Below are positions 29,718 to 38,603 of a stretch of 64,000 bases of DNA, one piece after another. The notes under the pieces were generated by a model that had not been told where the DNA came from, ran no database searches, and saw only the letters and a program-made list of their open reading frames with translations. Within the stretch, counting starts at the first letter, position 1. Every line of letters begins with the position of its first letter. This stretch comes from Staphylococcus croceilyticus (lineage in GTDB: Bacteria; Bacillota; Bacilli; Staphylococcales; Staphylococcaceae): NCBI RefSeq assembly GCF_002902575.1, contig NZ_PPRD01000008.1, forward strand, positions 1 through 64,000, read 5' to 3'. The position numbers were made by a program, and so were the translations under genes.

Positions 29718-29915
29718 CTTTTAACCTCCTAGCTGTATAACCCTGGAAATATGTATTAAGTAATATATCTATCGTATCAATAGTTGGGATACTTGAGTAT
29801 ATTTGTTGCTCAAAATTATAAAAATACTATCAAATCAGCATTTCTTTATTATATTTTAGACATCCCGACCTCTAACATCACACAACCCGAAGTCTTACCA
29901 TGCATTTTAAAACTA

Positions 29916-29946
29916 ACAAAAAGCAGTGACTTCGAGAGCCACTGCC
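29916..29946 (-). terminator. Terminator of thiC
   Basis: On the minus strand, GCAGTG...CACTGC is followed by TTTTTGTT, 17 nt beyond the thiC stop. Confidence 0.75.
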
Positions 29947-29962
29947 ATAGGATATCTCAGTA

Positions 29963-31786
<1,824 letters not shown>

Positions 31787-31889
31787 CATAAGAAAATAAG
31801 CGAAAGTATATTAAACAAATATATGTATCTTAACGTATTTAAGTAGAACACGGACGAACTATGTCACTTTAATACCTCTTAGTTTAAAT

Positions 31890-31988
31890 GTACTCACTTG
31901 CTTCCCTACGCTAGTATTAACTAGATCAGGTAAAAAGGGTTGGAGCCTTAAACTCCTTTCAGCCACTTGAAGCACCCCTAGCAGATGA
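31890..31988 (-). ncRNA. TPP riboswitch (THI element)
   Basis: On the minus strand the conserved aptamer reads AGGGGTGC, then GGCTGAAAGGAG, then ACCCTTTTTACCTGATCT, then ACTAGCGTAGGGA, matching the THI-box core in order. When thiamine pyrophosphate binds, the hairpin at 31759-31786 should form and stop thiC transcription. It fills the 394-bp gap 31700-32093 together with the two terminators. Confidence 0.96.
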
Positions 31989-32054
31989 TATTGTATTACT
32001 AGCATAATTATACCAAACGTGTCATATTACTACAAATCGAGATTTATTATGCAT

Positions 32055-32084
32055 AGAAAAACAGTGACTACTAAGCCACTGTCA
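32055..32084 (-). terminator. Terminator of the zinc-ribbon gene
   Basis: ACAGTG/CACTGT stem with T-run on the minus strand, 10 nt past the stop. Confidence 0.75.
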
Positions 32085-32093
32085 AAACCTAAC

Positions 32094-32309
32094 TTATCCA
32101 CCAAAGAATAAGTCAATAATATCTCTTGTATTATTCGCATCTTGTTTATAAAACTCAGTATAACCACAGTTCTTACAAGTAATTGTTTTAAAGTTGTTAT
32201 GTTGCACATCTAAAAATTTAGACAAACCTGAACCCGTAGCCGATAATGTGCCTTCTTCCACTTCCGTATGTCCACATTTCACACAACCATTACCTTGTCT
32301 ATTTTCCAT
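32094..32309 (-). CDS. Zinc-ribbon nucleic-acid-binding protein
   Basis: A 71-residue protein with two CxxC knuckles, CVKCGHTE (9-16) and CKNCGYTEFYK (about 45-55), forming one zinc ribbon. This is the short COG3478-type family, widespread in Firmicutes and annotated as nucleic-acid-binding. The GLSKFLDVQHNNFKTITC segment between the knuckles is characteristic. AAGGAG precedes the ATG. Physiological role unknown. Confidence 0.85.
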   Translation of the reverse strand: MENRQGNGCVKCGHTEVEEGTLSATGSGLSKFLDVQHNNFKTITCKNCGYTEFYKQDANNTRDIIDLFFGG

Positions 32310-32529
32310 AATATAACACTCCTTATAAAACTTCCTTTTATTTATAACCTATTAATCTATGTTTAATCTATTTATTGCTATTAACTCAAGTTCTTAAAGC
32401 ATTCAATATTTCCTTAAAACCTATAAGTTCAAGTTATGAATTAATAATTAAAAGGTATGATTATTTATTAAAACTCAAGGTATAGATTAGTAAGGGGAGT
32501 TCATGAATATCATTTTGGAGGGATTCTTA

Positions 32530-33288
32530 ATGGGAAAATTAGATGAAAAGGTTGCATTTATTACTGGCGCAGGTTCAGGTATGGGGAAAGCACAAGCCGT
32601 TCTTTATGCCTCAGAAGGTGCAAAAGTCATTCTAGCTGACATTAATGAAGAAACTGTTAACCAAACAGCCACTGAAATTAAAGATAATGGTGGAGAAGCA
32701 TTCCCTGTAACGATTGATGTTGCTAATAAAGAAAGTGTAGATAATGCTGTTCAACAAGGTGTAGAGGTTTTTGGTACTATCGATGTATTAAGTAATACAG
32801 CAGGCATTTTAGATGATTACAAGCCAACATTAGATACTTCCGAAGATTTATGGGATAAAATTATAAATATCAATTTAAAAGGAACGTACTTAGTAACAAA
32901 TGCTGTATTACCACATATGATTGAAAAAGGTAAAGGCACGGTGATTAATATTGCTTCAATTGGTGCTTTTGTAGCTGGGGGTGGCGGTGCTGCTTATACT
33001 GCAGCTAAGCACGGTATCGCAGGTTATACTAAACAATTATCATTCGATTATGGCCTTAAAGGAATTAAAGCAAATGCTATCGCTCCAGGAGCCGTAGATA
33101 CTGGTATGACGCATGATATGTTTGAAGAAGGTTCAGCCGACGTAATGGAAAAAACAAATTCAGTACCTGCTGGTCGTTATGGTCAACCAGAAGAAATAGC
33201 TAACTTATCACTATTCTTAGCAAGTGATGATTCGGATTTCATTCATGGTTCAATTATTCCAATTGACGGCGGTTGGTTAGTAGATTAA
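32530..33288 (+). CDS. Short-chain dehydrogenase/reductase
   Basis: A 252-residue classical SDR. Cofactor motif TGAGSGMG (TGxxxGxG), a variant NNAG reading NTAG (about 87-90), active-site Ser in INIASIGAF, and YTAAK (YxxxK). Asp at the end of the second strand (LADIN) favours NAD over NADP. Substrate unknown; the closest general class is 3-oxoacyl-ACP reductase/alcohol dehydrogenase-like. GGAGGG lies 7 nt before the ATG at 32530, better than the in-frame ATG at 32503. Monocistronic, ended by the 33317 terminator. Confidence 0.9.
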   Translation: MGKLDEKVAFITGAGSGMGKAQAVLYASEGAKVILADINEETVNQTATEIKDNGGEAFPVTIDVANKESVDNAVQQGVEVFGTIDVLSNTAGILDDYKPTLDTSEDLWDKIININLKGTYLVTNAVLPHMIEKGKGTVINIASIGAFVAGGGGAAYTAAKHGIAGYTKQLSFDYGLKGIKANAIAPGAVDTGMTHDMFEEGSADVMEKTNSVPAGRYGQPEEIANLSLFLASDDSDFIHGSIIPIDGGWLVD

Positions 33289-33316
33289 TTTTCATGAAAA
33301 ATTGTTTAAACTAATC

Positions 33317-33379
33317 AAAGCGTTAAATCACGTTATAAGTCTCACTAAAGCCTTAGAAATCGTGATTTAACGCTTTTTT
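33317..33379. terminator. Bidirectional terminator between SDR and DUF1129-like gene
   Basis: AAAGCGTTAAATCACG pairs with CGTGATTTAACGCTTT across a 28-nt loop and is followed by T6. Confidence 0.75.
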
Positions 33380-33425
33380 ATTAGAATACCAGTACTATTT
33401 CATCACACAATTCGTAGAGAATACT

Positions 33426-34199
33426 TTAATATTTCTTTTCTTTTCGGTTGGTGTAATAAGTATGGGCGAAGAATGCGATATTCATAAGTATAAGTAATAT
33501 ATTTGATGCGATGAGTGATACGACAGCGAACTGGCTGTCTGAATGACTATGTGCTTTGAATAATTGTGCAATGATGTTTGGTAGGCAAACAATGAGTGCG
33601 ATGAGTGAGAATATTTTTTGTTTAACGATAAAGCATGCAATCATCACTATTGCGAGTAGTACGATACCTAAAATAATACTTTGAGTTTGCGATAAGGTTG
33701 CGATTGTATAAATAGGATGATGTTTAGTGATATAGGTACTTAATATCATAAGTCCAAATATGACTGCACCGCCTATAAACGCAAATAAATAGACTTTCTT
33801 TTGCTCGCCGTATTTAATAAAGATTTTTTTCAAAAGAAATAGTGGAGCAATAATACTTATTGCAAATATGAAAATAACATTTAAAATATAACCTACTGTT
33901 AGTGTAAACTCTTTATTGAATAAGTCTGGAATAGTATAAATCGCAAACATAAAGAGTGCAAAGTAGGTAATATACTTAGGTAATCCTTTGGTAAAACTCA
34001 TTTCTTTGGAAAAGTTGTCGGCATAATCTTTCACAGGCGTGTTTAATATGCCACTAACATCGTCGCCATTCTGCTCTGCTGTTTCAAAGTGATCTTGTAA
34101 TTCATCGCCAATTGCATGCACTTCTTCTTCGTCTTTACCTCTAAACAATAATTCAGCTTTCAATTTAAACAAGTAGTCTTCTTGTTCCTTACTTAACAT
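33426..34199 (-). CDS. Membrane protein with HAAS/DUF1129-type N-terminus (PadR partner)
   Basis: A 257-residue protein. The cytoplasmic N-terminus (LSKEQEDYLFKLKAELLFRG...EVHAIGDELQDHFETAEQNG, about 1-50) is the helical HAAS/DUF1129-like module commonly encoded next to PadR regulators; five to six membrane helices follow. The ATG at 34199 sits 8 nt after GGGAG inside the end of padR, so the genes overlap by 11 nt. Function unknown; likely a membrane sensor or stress protein controlled by its PadR partner. Confidence 0.85.
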   Translation of the reverse strand: MLSKEQEDYLFKLKAELLFRGKDEEEVHAIGDELQDHFETAEQNGDDVSGILNTPVKDYADNFSKEMSFTKGLPKYITYFALFMFAIYTIPDLFNKEFTLTVGYILNVIFIFAISIIAPLFLLKKIFIKYGEQKKVYLFAFIGGAVIFGLMILSTYITKHHPIYTIATLSQTQSIILGIVLLAIVMIACFIVKQKIFSLIALIVCLPNIIAQLFKAHSHSDSQFAVVSLIASNILLILMNIAFFAHTYYTNRKEKKY

Positions 34200-34527
34200 C
34201 TTCATCACTCCCGAATAAATTATTCATTCCTGCGTTGAGGTAGCTCCATTTTTCTTTAAAACGTTGTAATTCTTCTTGGCCACTTTCAGAAATAGTGTAA
34301 TACTTACGTTTTGGTCCGCCGTTGTCTGATTTACGAGTAGTTGTATTCACATAGCCTTTTTTACTTAATCTCAGAAGCACTGGATAAATACTGCCATCAC
34401 TTATTTCAGGAAATTGATTTTCTTTTAATTTCTCTAAAATTTCATAACCATACGTTTCGCCTTTTGCTATAAGTCCAAGTATTGCGCCATCTAAAAGCCC
34501 CTTCATCATTTGATTGGATACTGACAT
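34189..34527 (-). CDS. PadR-family transcriptional repressor
   Basis: A 112-residue winged-helix regulator: LLDGAILGLIAKGETYGYEI (helix 1-2) and ISDGSIYPVLLRLSKKGYVN (recognition helix and wing), then KYYTISESGQEEL. PadR members repress their own operon and release on ligand or membrane stress. AAGGTGATGAC precedes the ATG. Two palindromes directly upstream (34546-34611) are strong operator candidates. Co-transcribed with the overlapping HAAS-type membrane protein gene. Confidence 0.93.
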   Translation of the reverse strand: MSVSNQMMKGLLDGAILGLIAKGETYGYEILEKLKENQFPEISDGSIYPVLLRLSKKGYVNTTTRKSDNGGPKRKYYTISESGQEELQRFKEKWSYLNAGMNNLFGSDEDVK

Positions 34528-34545
34528 GTCATCACCTTTTTATTA

Positions 34546-34611
34546 ACTATCTTATAATATAAGATAGTCTATTATAAAAAAGAAGTCAACTATCTTACGT
34601 TAAAAGATAGT
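34546..34611 (-). promoter_or_regulatory. Two PadR operator palindromes
   Basis: First site (34546-34568): arms ACTATCTTATA and TATAAGATAGT around one central A, a perfect 23-bp palindrome. Second site (34589-34611): ACTATCTT...AAGATAGT with a 7-nt centre. Centre-to-centre distance is 43 bp, about four turns. They sit 19-84 bp upstream of the padR start, over the expected promoter. Confidence 0.8.
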
Positions 34612-34715
34612 GACTCTTTAATAGTTGCTAAATTAAAGTTTATTAATTTTACTTGATGTTTACTTTCATTTCTCAAAAAGTTGAAATGAATTTTATTTTT
34701 ATCTTATAAAAAATA

Positions 34716-34743
34716 TATACAAATGCGTTAATAGGATTACAAT
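34716..34743 (+). promoter_or_regulatory. Promoter of the toxin transcript (RNA I)
   Basis: TATACA, 16-nt spacer, TACAAT; predicted start near 34750, directly before an 8-bp stem-loop. Confidence 0.5.
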
Positions 34744-34751
34744 AGAAATGT

Positions 34752-34777
34752 ATCACATAGAATTCCATATATGTGAT
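34752..34777 (+). promoter_or_regulatory. 5' stem-loop of the toxin mRNA
   Basis: ATCACATA (34752-34759) pairs perfectly with TATGTGAT (34770-34777) around a 10-nt loop at the very 5' end of the predicted toxin transcript. par-type toxin RNAs carry such an upstream helix, which limits translation and stabilises the RNA. Confidence 0.55.
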
Positions 34778-34801
34778 GAATAAATATATGGAGGTGATGC
34801 C

Positions 34802-34909
34802 ATGCTAGCAATGCTAGCCGTGTCCATTGTAGCTAGTATAATTAGTCATTTAGTGATTAAACTTTTAGATAGTTTAATCGCTAAGCTAATTAACAGGTTA
34901 CATAAGTGA
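34802..34909 (+). CDS. Fst-like type I toxin peptide (35 aa)
   Basis: A 35-codon gene with a strong GGAGGTGATG ribosome site. The peptide starts MLAMLAVSIVASIISHLV and continues IKLLDSLIAKLINRLHK: one hydrophobic membrane helix, then an amphipathic positively charged tail, as in the Fst/Ldr-like toxins of Gram-positive par loci. The gene is followed by a bidirectional terminator and a convergent antisense promoter, and a 17-bp repeat links the antisense RNA to the toxin start (see the RNA II entry). Residue-level similarity to any named toxin was not computed; assignment rests mainly on architecture. An internal ATG at codon 4 could also be used. Confidence 0.72.
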   Translation: MLAMLAVSIVASIISHLVIKLLDSLIAKLINRLHK

Positions 34910-34915
34910 CACAAT

Positions 34916-34955
34916 AAAAACCCCCAGTACTTTTAGCCAAGGCTGGGGGCTTTTT
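34916..34955. terminator. Bidirectional terminator shared by toxin and antitoxin RNAs
   Basis: AAAAACCCCCAG...CTGGGGGCTTTTT: a 7-bp GC stem with A5 and T5 flanks, working for the toxin mRNA (+) and the convergent antisense RNA (-). Confidence 0.85.
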
Positions 34956-34976
34956 CATGCTAGTAATGCTAGTTAT
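34916..34976 (-). ncRNA. Predicted antitoxin antisense RNA (RNA II), about 60 nt
   Basis: A promoter at 34983-35011 would start a minus-strand RNA near 34976 that ends in the shared terminator, giving about 60 nt, close to the size of RNA II in Enterococcus par. Its 5' half contains the complement of the direct repeat and can base-pair over the toxin start codon; its 3' half is complementary to the toxin mRNA terminator loop. No protein is encoded. Confidence 0.7.
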
Positions 34977-34982
34977 GTATAT

Positions 34983-35011
34983 ATTATATTTTGTATTGTG
35001 TAATTTGTAAA
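34983..35011 (-). promoter_or_regulatory. Promoter of the antitoxin RNA
   Basis: On the minus strand: TTTACA (35011-35006), 17-nt spacer, TATAAT (34988-34983). A near-consensus sigma-A promoter, much stronger than that of the toxin RNA, as expected for an unstable antitoxin in excess. Confidence 0.8.
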
Positions 35012-35099
35012 CTAAAAGTTATTATTAACCGTCTAGATATTAACAATTATTATAATAAAAACCCCCAGAAGCTTTAGCGAGCCTGGGGATTTTCATACT

Positions 35100-35310
35100 T
35101 TGTAGCTAGTGTAATTAGTCATTTAGTGGGAGCGGAACAGAAATTAAAAATAATTTCATTGTCCCGCCCCGGCAAGGAGGACTAGGTTTGAAAAAAGCTT
35201 AATTTAAGCGCATTTTCAAATCAGTCAGCTACTGCCATAATGATAAAGAAAGCTGAGACATTTTATTTTGTCTCATCTTCGCTAAGCTAATTAACAGATT
35301 ACATAAGTGA
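35100..35310 (+). pseudogene. Decayed second toxin copy interrupted by repeat B
   Basis: 35100-35128 matches toxin codons about 9-18 (GTAGCTAGTGTAATTAGTCA onward) and 35279-35310 matches codons 27 to the stop (CGCTAAGCTAATTAACAG, then CATAAGTGA). Between them sits a copy of the interspersed repeat, replacing about 22 bp. The start codon and ribosome site are missing. A leftover CCCCCAG...CTGGGG hairpin at 35057-35090 just upstream suggests tandem duplication of the locus followed by deletion. Confidence 0.75.
35129..35276. repeat. Interspersed structured repeat, copy B (inverted relative to A and C)
   Basis: Reverse complement of copy C with few changes: GGAGCGGAACAGAAATTAAA...TTGTCCCGCCCCGGCAAGGA, then ACTAGGTTTGAAAAAAGCTT, then TCAGTCAGCTACTGCC, ending ACATTTTATTTTGTCT. 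It consists of three hairpins in a row. Because the flanking sequence is a duplicated toxin gene, the insertion point is visible, which shows the element was mobile or recombinogenic. Confidence 0.82.
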
Positions 35311-35362
35311 CACAACAAAAACTCTAGTTTCTTTAGCCATGTTAGGAATACTAGTTTAATAT

Positions 35363-35391
35363 ATTATATTTCTTTTTGTGTAATTTGTAAA
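35363..35391 (-). promoter_or_regulatory. Antitoxin-type promoter retained in the decayed copy
   Basis: TTTACA (35391-35386), 17-nt spacer, TATAAT (35368-35363) on the minus strand, the same as at 34983-35011. The antisense RNA of the broken copy may still be made and could act on the intact toxin mRNA. Confidence 0.65.
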
Positions 35392-35473
35392 CTAAGTGCT
35401 AAATTACCAAAAAGTATGGATTTCCGATGTATTTTGCTAGGAGCTTGCAAAATAATAATCAATTATTTGTTAT

Positions 35474-36835
35474 TTAAATATATATTGCTTTTCTAAAAGA
35501 TGCGTTTGCACTTTCACCTAGTGCTTCTGATAGAGAAGGATGTGGTTGTATAATTTGAGAGATATCGTTTAATGTACCGCCCGAAGCTTTAACCCCTAAG
35601 ATTTCACTAATTAAATCTGTGGCATGCGGGCCAACGATAAATCCACCTAATATTTTGCCGTCTTGTTTATTGGCAACAATTTTGATAAATCCTTGTGTTT
35701 CTCCTTTTAATATTGCTTTAGGGTTCTTTTGAAAATTAGCAGTAGTTACTTCAACGTCATAACCCGCCTCTTGCGCTTGTATTTCTGACAAACCTACTGA
35801 AGCTGATTCTAATCTTGTATAGATACATCTTGGTATATTTTCTTGATAGATGGGTTCTGGATTTTTATCGGCAATCTTTTCAGCAACATATTTACCATGT
35901 GCACTTGCTGTGTGGGCTAATTGATAGCCTGGTACTAAATCGCCAATCGCATAAACGTGTTTATAACTCGTTTCATAATGTTCATTGACTTGCAAAAATT
36001 TGCCGTCTTGTTCCAATTGAAGTGCTTTAGCGACATGTACATTGGGTTGTCGTCCTGTGGCAAAGAGTAATGTTTCATACGGTAGTTCTCTTGGACCATC
36101 TTTTCCATCTATTTCTAAAGTGCTTGCATTAATTTTTTTCGTTTCTGAATTGGTGATGATATTGACGCCTTGTTGTTTTAAATAGGATGTGAGATGTTCA
36201 CGTATTTCTTTAATTTCGCTAGATAAAATGCTGTCGCCCTTTTCCAAAATAGTAACGTCGACACCTAAATCAGCCATTGCAGAAGCTATTTCCGAGGCAA
36301 TAACGCCGCCACCAATAATCACAAGTTGTTTCGGCAATTCTTTCATATTGAAAAATGTGTCCGCAGTTTCATAGTGTGCTTGATCTACGCCTTCGATGGG
36401 TGGCACGAATGGCTTCGTTCCCGTGGCTAAGATAATATCTTTCGCCGTATAGATGGTGTCATTGACTTGGACTTTCAAATCTTCGAGTACTTCTGCTTCC
36501 CCTTTAATCAAATCAACTTTATGGTGCGATAATGCGTCTCGGACATCATCCGTCACTGTCTTTACGACTTGATCTTTACGTTGCACTAAGCCTGTTAAAT
36601 CAATGTCTATATTATTTGTTTTAATCCCCCAACTGTTTGCAGAATGGATATCTCTTACTTTAGCGCCATATTCTAAAAATAGCTTGGCCGGTATGCATCC
36701 TACGTTGAGACAGACTCCTCCCACATGTTGCTTCTCAATAATAGCGACATGTTTACCTAATTGGGCTGCTCTAATTGCTGCTGCATATCCTCCAGGACCT
36801 GCACCAATAATAATTAAATCATATGATTTAGACAT
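35474..36835 (-). CDS. lpdA: Dihydrolipoyl dehydrogenase (stand-alone)
   Basis: A 453-residue FAD disulfide reductase. FAD site IIGAGPGGYAAAIRAAQLGK, redox disulfide GGVCLNVGCIPAK (about 40-52), NAD site VIIGGGVIASEIASAMADLG, second FAD site YAIGDLVPG, and the active-site His-Glu in QPHPSLSEALGES. It regenerates lipoamide in 2-oxoacid dehydrogenases or the glycine cleavage system, but no E1/E2 genes are adjacent; the neighbour on the right is the esterase/opuC cluster. AAGGGG lies 9 nt before the ATG at 36835. A CcpA-like dyad lies 80 nt upstream. Confidence 0.93.
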   Translation of the reverse strand: MSKSYDLIIIGAGPGGYAAAIRAAQLGKHVAIIEKQHVGGVCLNVGCIPAKLFLEYGAKVRDIHSANSWGIKTNNIDIDLTGLVQRKDQVVKTVTDDVRDALSHHKVDLIKGEAEVLEDLKVQVNDTIYTAKDIILATGTKPFVPPIEGVDQAHYETADTFFNMKELPKQLVIIGGGVIASEIASAMADLGVDVTILEKGDSILSSEIKEIREHLTSYLKQQGVNIITNSETKKINASTLEIDGKDGPRELPYETLLFATGRQPNVHVAKALQLEQDGKFLQVNEHYETSYKHVYAIGDLVPGYQLAHTASAHGKYVAEKIADKNPEPIYQENIPRCIYTRLESASVGLSEIQAQEAGYDVEVTTANFQKNPKAILKGETQGFIKIVANKQDGKILGGFIVGPHATDLISEILGVKASGGTLNDISQIIQPHPSLSEALGESANASFRKAIYI

Positions 36836-36914
36836 CACTTGCTACCCCTTTCACCTTTGTAGTTGTTATTTCATCCCTAAAAATTATTTACTTTGAACAT
36901 AATTCCCCTGTTTT

Positions 36915-36934
36915 GGTGTAAGCGTTTTTACACC
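36915..36934 (-). promoter_or_regulatory. Dyad/cre-like operator upstream of lpdA
   Basis: GGTGTAA-GCGTTT-TTACACC: perfect 7-bp arms. The inner TGTAAGCGTTTTTA matches the CcpA consensus at 13 of 14. It is 80 bp ahead of the lpdA start. The rest of the 331-bp gap 36836-37166 holds AT-rich sequence and the esterase terminator. Confidence 0.55.
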
Positions 36935-37078
36935 CTTTCAATTATATCTTAGAGTTATATTTTTATATTTTCAAATAAACGTAAGTGAACAATTATTACA
37001 CTTTTAGATAAACTTAAAATTGCGTGCATTAGCGCTTATTTTCACTATATTTTCGACCTTTTCTTCTATTCTTGAAAT

Positions 37079-37121
37079 ATAAAAAAACTGCTCACAAAGT
37101 GTTCGTCTTTGTAAGCAGTTC
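37079..37121 (-). terminator. Terminator after the esterase gene
   Basis: AACTGCT/AGCAGTT with inner ACAAAG/CTTTGT and a seven-base T run on the minus strand. Confidence 0.8.
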
Positions 37122-37166
37122 TGTCCCAAGTTTCTCTTTTTTAATAACCAAGTTTATTTCAATACT

Positions 37167-37928
37167 CTATTCTTCAGTAAATTGTTCGATAGTTTCTTTT
37201 ATAGCTTTGTCCCAGTATGCATAGTCATGAATGCCTGGGCTTTCTTTAAAGTTATATTGAATGCCTTTTTCATCAAGGTATTTAATAAATTCTAAGTTTT
37301 GAGGGTATAGTTCATCTTCTGTGCCACACATAATCAGTAGTTCAGGTAAATCTTGTTTGTTATTAACTGCTTGATCTACTAAATAATATGGGTCGAAGTC
37401 TGTGCCTTTGACGTCTTTATTTTCACCGAGAACGGACTCTGGTGAGAAATCATAGTATTCATAGTCTTTAAGCATTGTAATATCGAATGGTGCAGATAAT
37501 ATGGCTGCTTTAGAGAAACGTTGGCTTTGCGTTAAGGCATATTTAGTAGTCCCGTAGCCTCCCATGGAATGTCCAGCGATGAAGTTGTCCTTTCTAGCTT
37601 TAGATAACGGGAAGATTTGATGCACATAATCATACACTTCCATTACATAGTCATAGTAACTATGACCGTAAGCCATATTCGTATAAAAACTATGATCTGC
37701 ATCTGGCATAATAATAGCAAGTTGATGTTCATTCGCATAGCGTTCAATGCTTGTATAACGCTTATACGAATGTGTATCACTTGATAAACCGTGTAACACT
37801 AACATTGATTTTAAAGGTTTTGCCGTTTCATCTTTTTTAAAAAAGCTTTCATCTTCGGGTAAGATAACGTTTAATGTTTGATGTTTACCAATTGTTGTTG
37901 ATAAATAGTTCAATTCAATTAATGCCAT
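37167..37928 (-). CDS. Alpha/beta-hydrolase esterase (EstA/FrmB-like)
   Basis: A 253-residue serine esterase related to tributyrin esterase and S-formylglutathione hydrolase. Nucleophile elbow GHSMGGYGTTKYAL (about 120), oxyanion region VLHGLSSDTHSY, Asp in MCGTEDELYPQN and the catalytic His in SPGIHDYAYWD. AGGAGG lies 9 nt before the ATG at 37928. It starts 27 nt after opuCD and is the last gene on that strand before a terminator, so it is probably co-transcribed with opuC; a link to osmolyte uptake is not established. Confidence 0.9.
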   Translation of the reverse strand: MALIELNYLSTTIGKHQTLNVILPEDESFFKKDETAKPLKSMLVLHGLSSDTHSYKRYTSIERYANEHQLAIIMPDADHSFYTNMAYGHSYYDYVMEVYDYVHQIFPLSKARKDNFIAGHSMGGYGTTKYALTQSQRFSKAAILSAPFDITMLKDYEYYDFSPESVLGENKDVKGTDFDPYYLVDQAVNNKQDLPELLIMCGTEDELYPQNLEFIKYLDEKGIQYNFKESPGIHDYAYWDKAIKETIEQFTEE

Positions 37929-37955
37929 GTGAGGATTCCTCCTAATCATTCATTA

Positions 37956-38603
37956 CTATGTTGCTGGGTCTAACTTTTTCTCAAGTAAGCGTAATAGAAT
38001 GTCGATTAATACAACAATTACGACGATAGGAAGCGCACCAGCAAGGATAAATAGTGTGCCATCTGTTGCGTTAGTACCACGAATAACGATGTCACCTAAT
38101 GTTGGCGCACCGATAAATGAACCGACTGCTACGACACCAATAGCTACAACTAGTGCGATACGAATACCGCCAATGATAACTGATAGTGATAATGGTAATT
38201 CAATCATTCTTAAGACTTGGTTACGTGTCATACCCATACCTTTACCAGCATCTTTAATATTAGCGTCTACTCCTGTAATACCCGTATAAGTGTTTTTAAT
38301 GATTGGTAATAAAGCATAAAGGAAGACGGTGAAGATAACGGTATTCATACCTAAACCGATACCAAGCATTAAGATTGCCAACATCGCAATGACAGGTACT
38401 GTTTGAATGATATTGGCAAGCGTAATAATGACACCTGATAATTTACCGAAACGCGCGATTAAGATGCCTAAAGGAATACCTATTAATGCGGCAAATAACA
38501 CGCCATAAACTGACATGAGAAGATGATTAACGAATAATTCCCAAAGGTAGCCAAAGTTTGTTTGATAATAATTCACTAATTGTTGTAATAAATTACCTTC
38601 CAT
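37956..38603 (-). CDS. opuCD: OpuC osmolyte ABC transporter, permease OpuCD
   Basis: A 215-residue membrane permease with five to six helices and the BPD transport signature GMGMTRNQVLRMIELPLSLSVIIGG (about 122 on; EAA-like loop). With OpuCA, CB and CC it imports glycine betaine, carnitine and related osmoprotectants. Its ATG overlaps the opuCC stop by one base (TAATG), so translation is coupled. Confidence 0.93.
   Translation of the reverse strand: MEGNLLQQLVNYYQTNFGYLWELFVNHLLMSVYGVLFAALIGIPLGILIARFGKLSGVIITLANIIQTVPVIAMLAILMLGIGLGMNTVIFTVFLYALLPIIKNTYTGITGVDANIKDAGKGMGMTRNQVLRMIELPLSLSVIIGGIRIALVVAIGVVAVGSFIGAPTLGDIVIRGTNATDGTLFILAGALPIVVIVVLIDILLRLLEKKLDPAT

Larger units (their letters stand above)
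34801..34972. repeat. 17-bp direct repeats spanning the toxin terminator
   Basis: CATGCTAGCAATGCTAG at 34801-34817 (covering the toxin start codon) recurs as CATGCTAGTAATGCTAG at 34956-34972, beyond the terminator; 16 of 17 match. Each is itself a tandem ATGCTAG pair. The second copy lies in the 5' part of the antisense RNA, so RNA II can pair with the toxin start region, the DRa/DRb arrangement of par systems. Confidence 0.8.

Noticed and set aside
34801..35400. CRISPR array
   Set aside because: The repeated segments are two or three unequal copies of a toxin locus, not short evenly spaced repeats with unique spacers.
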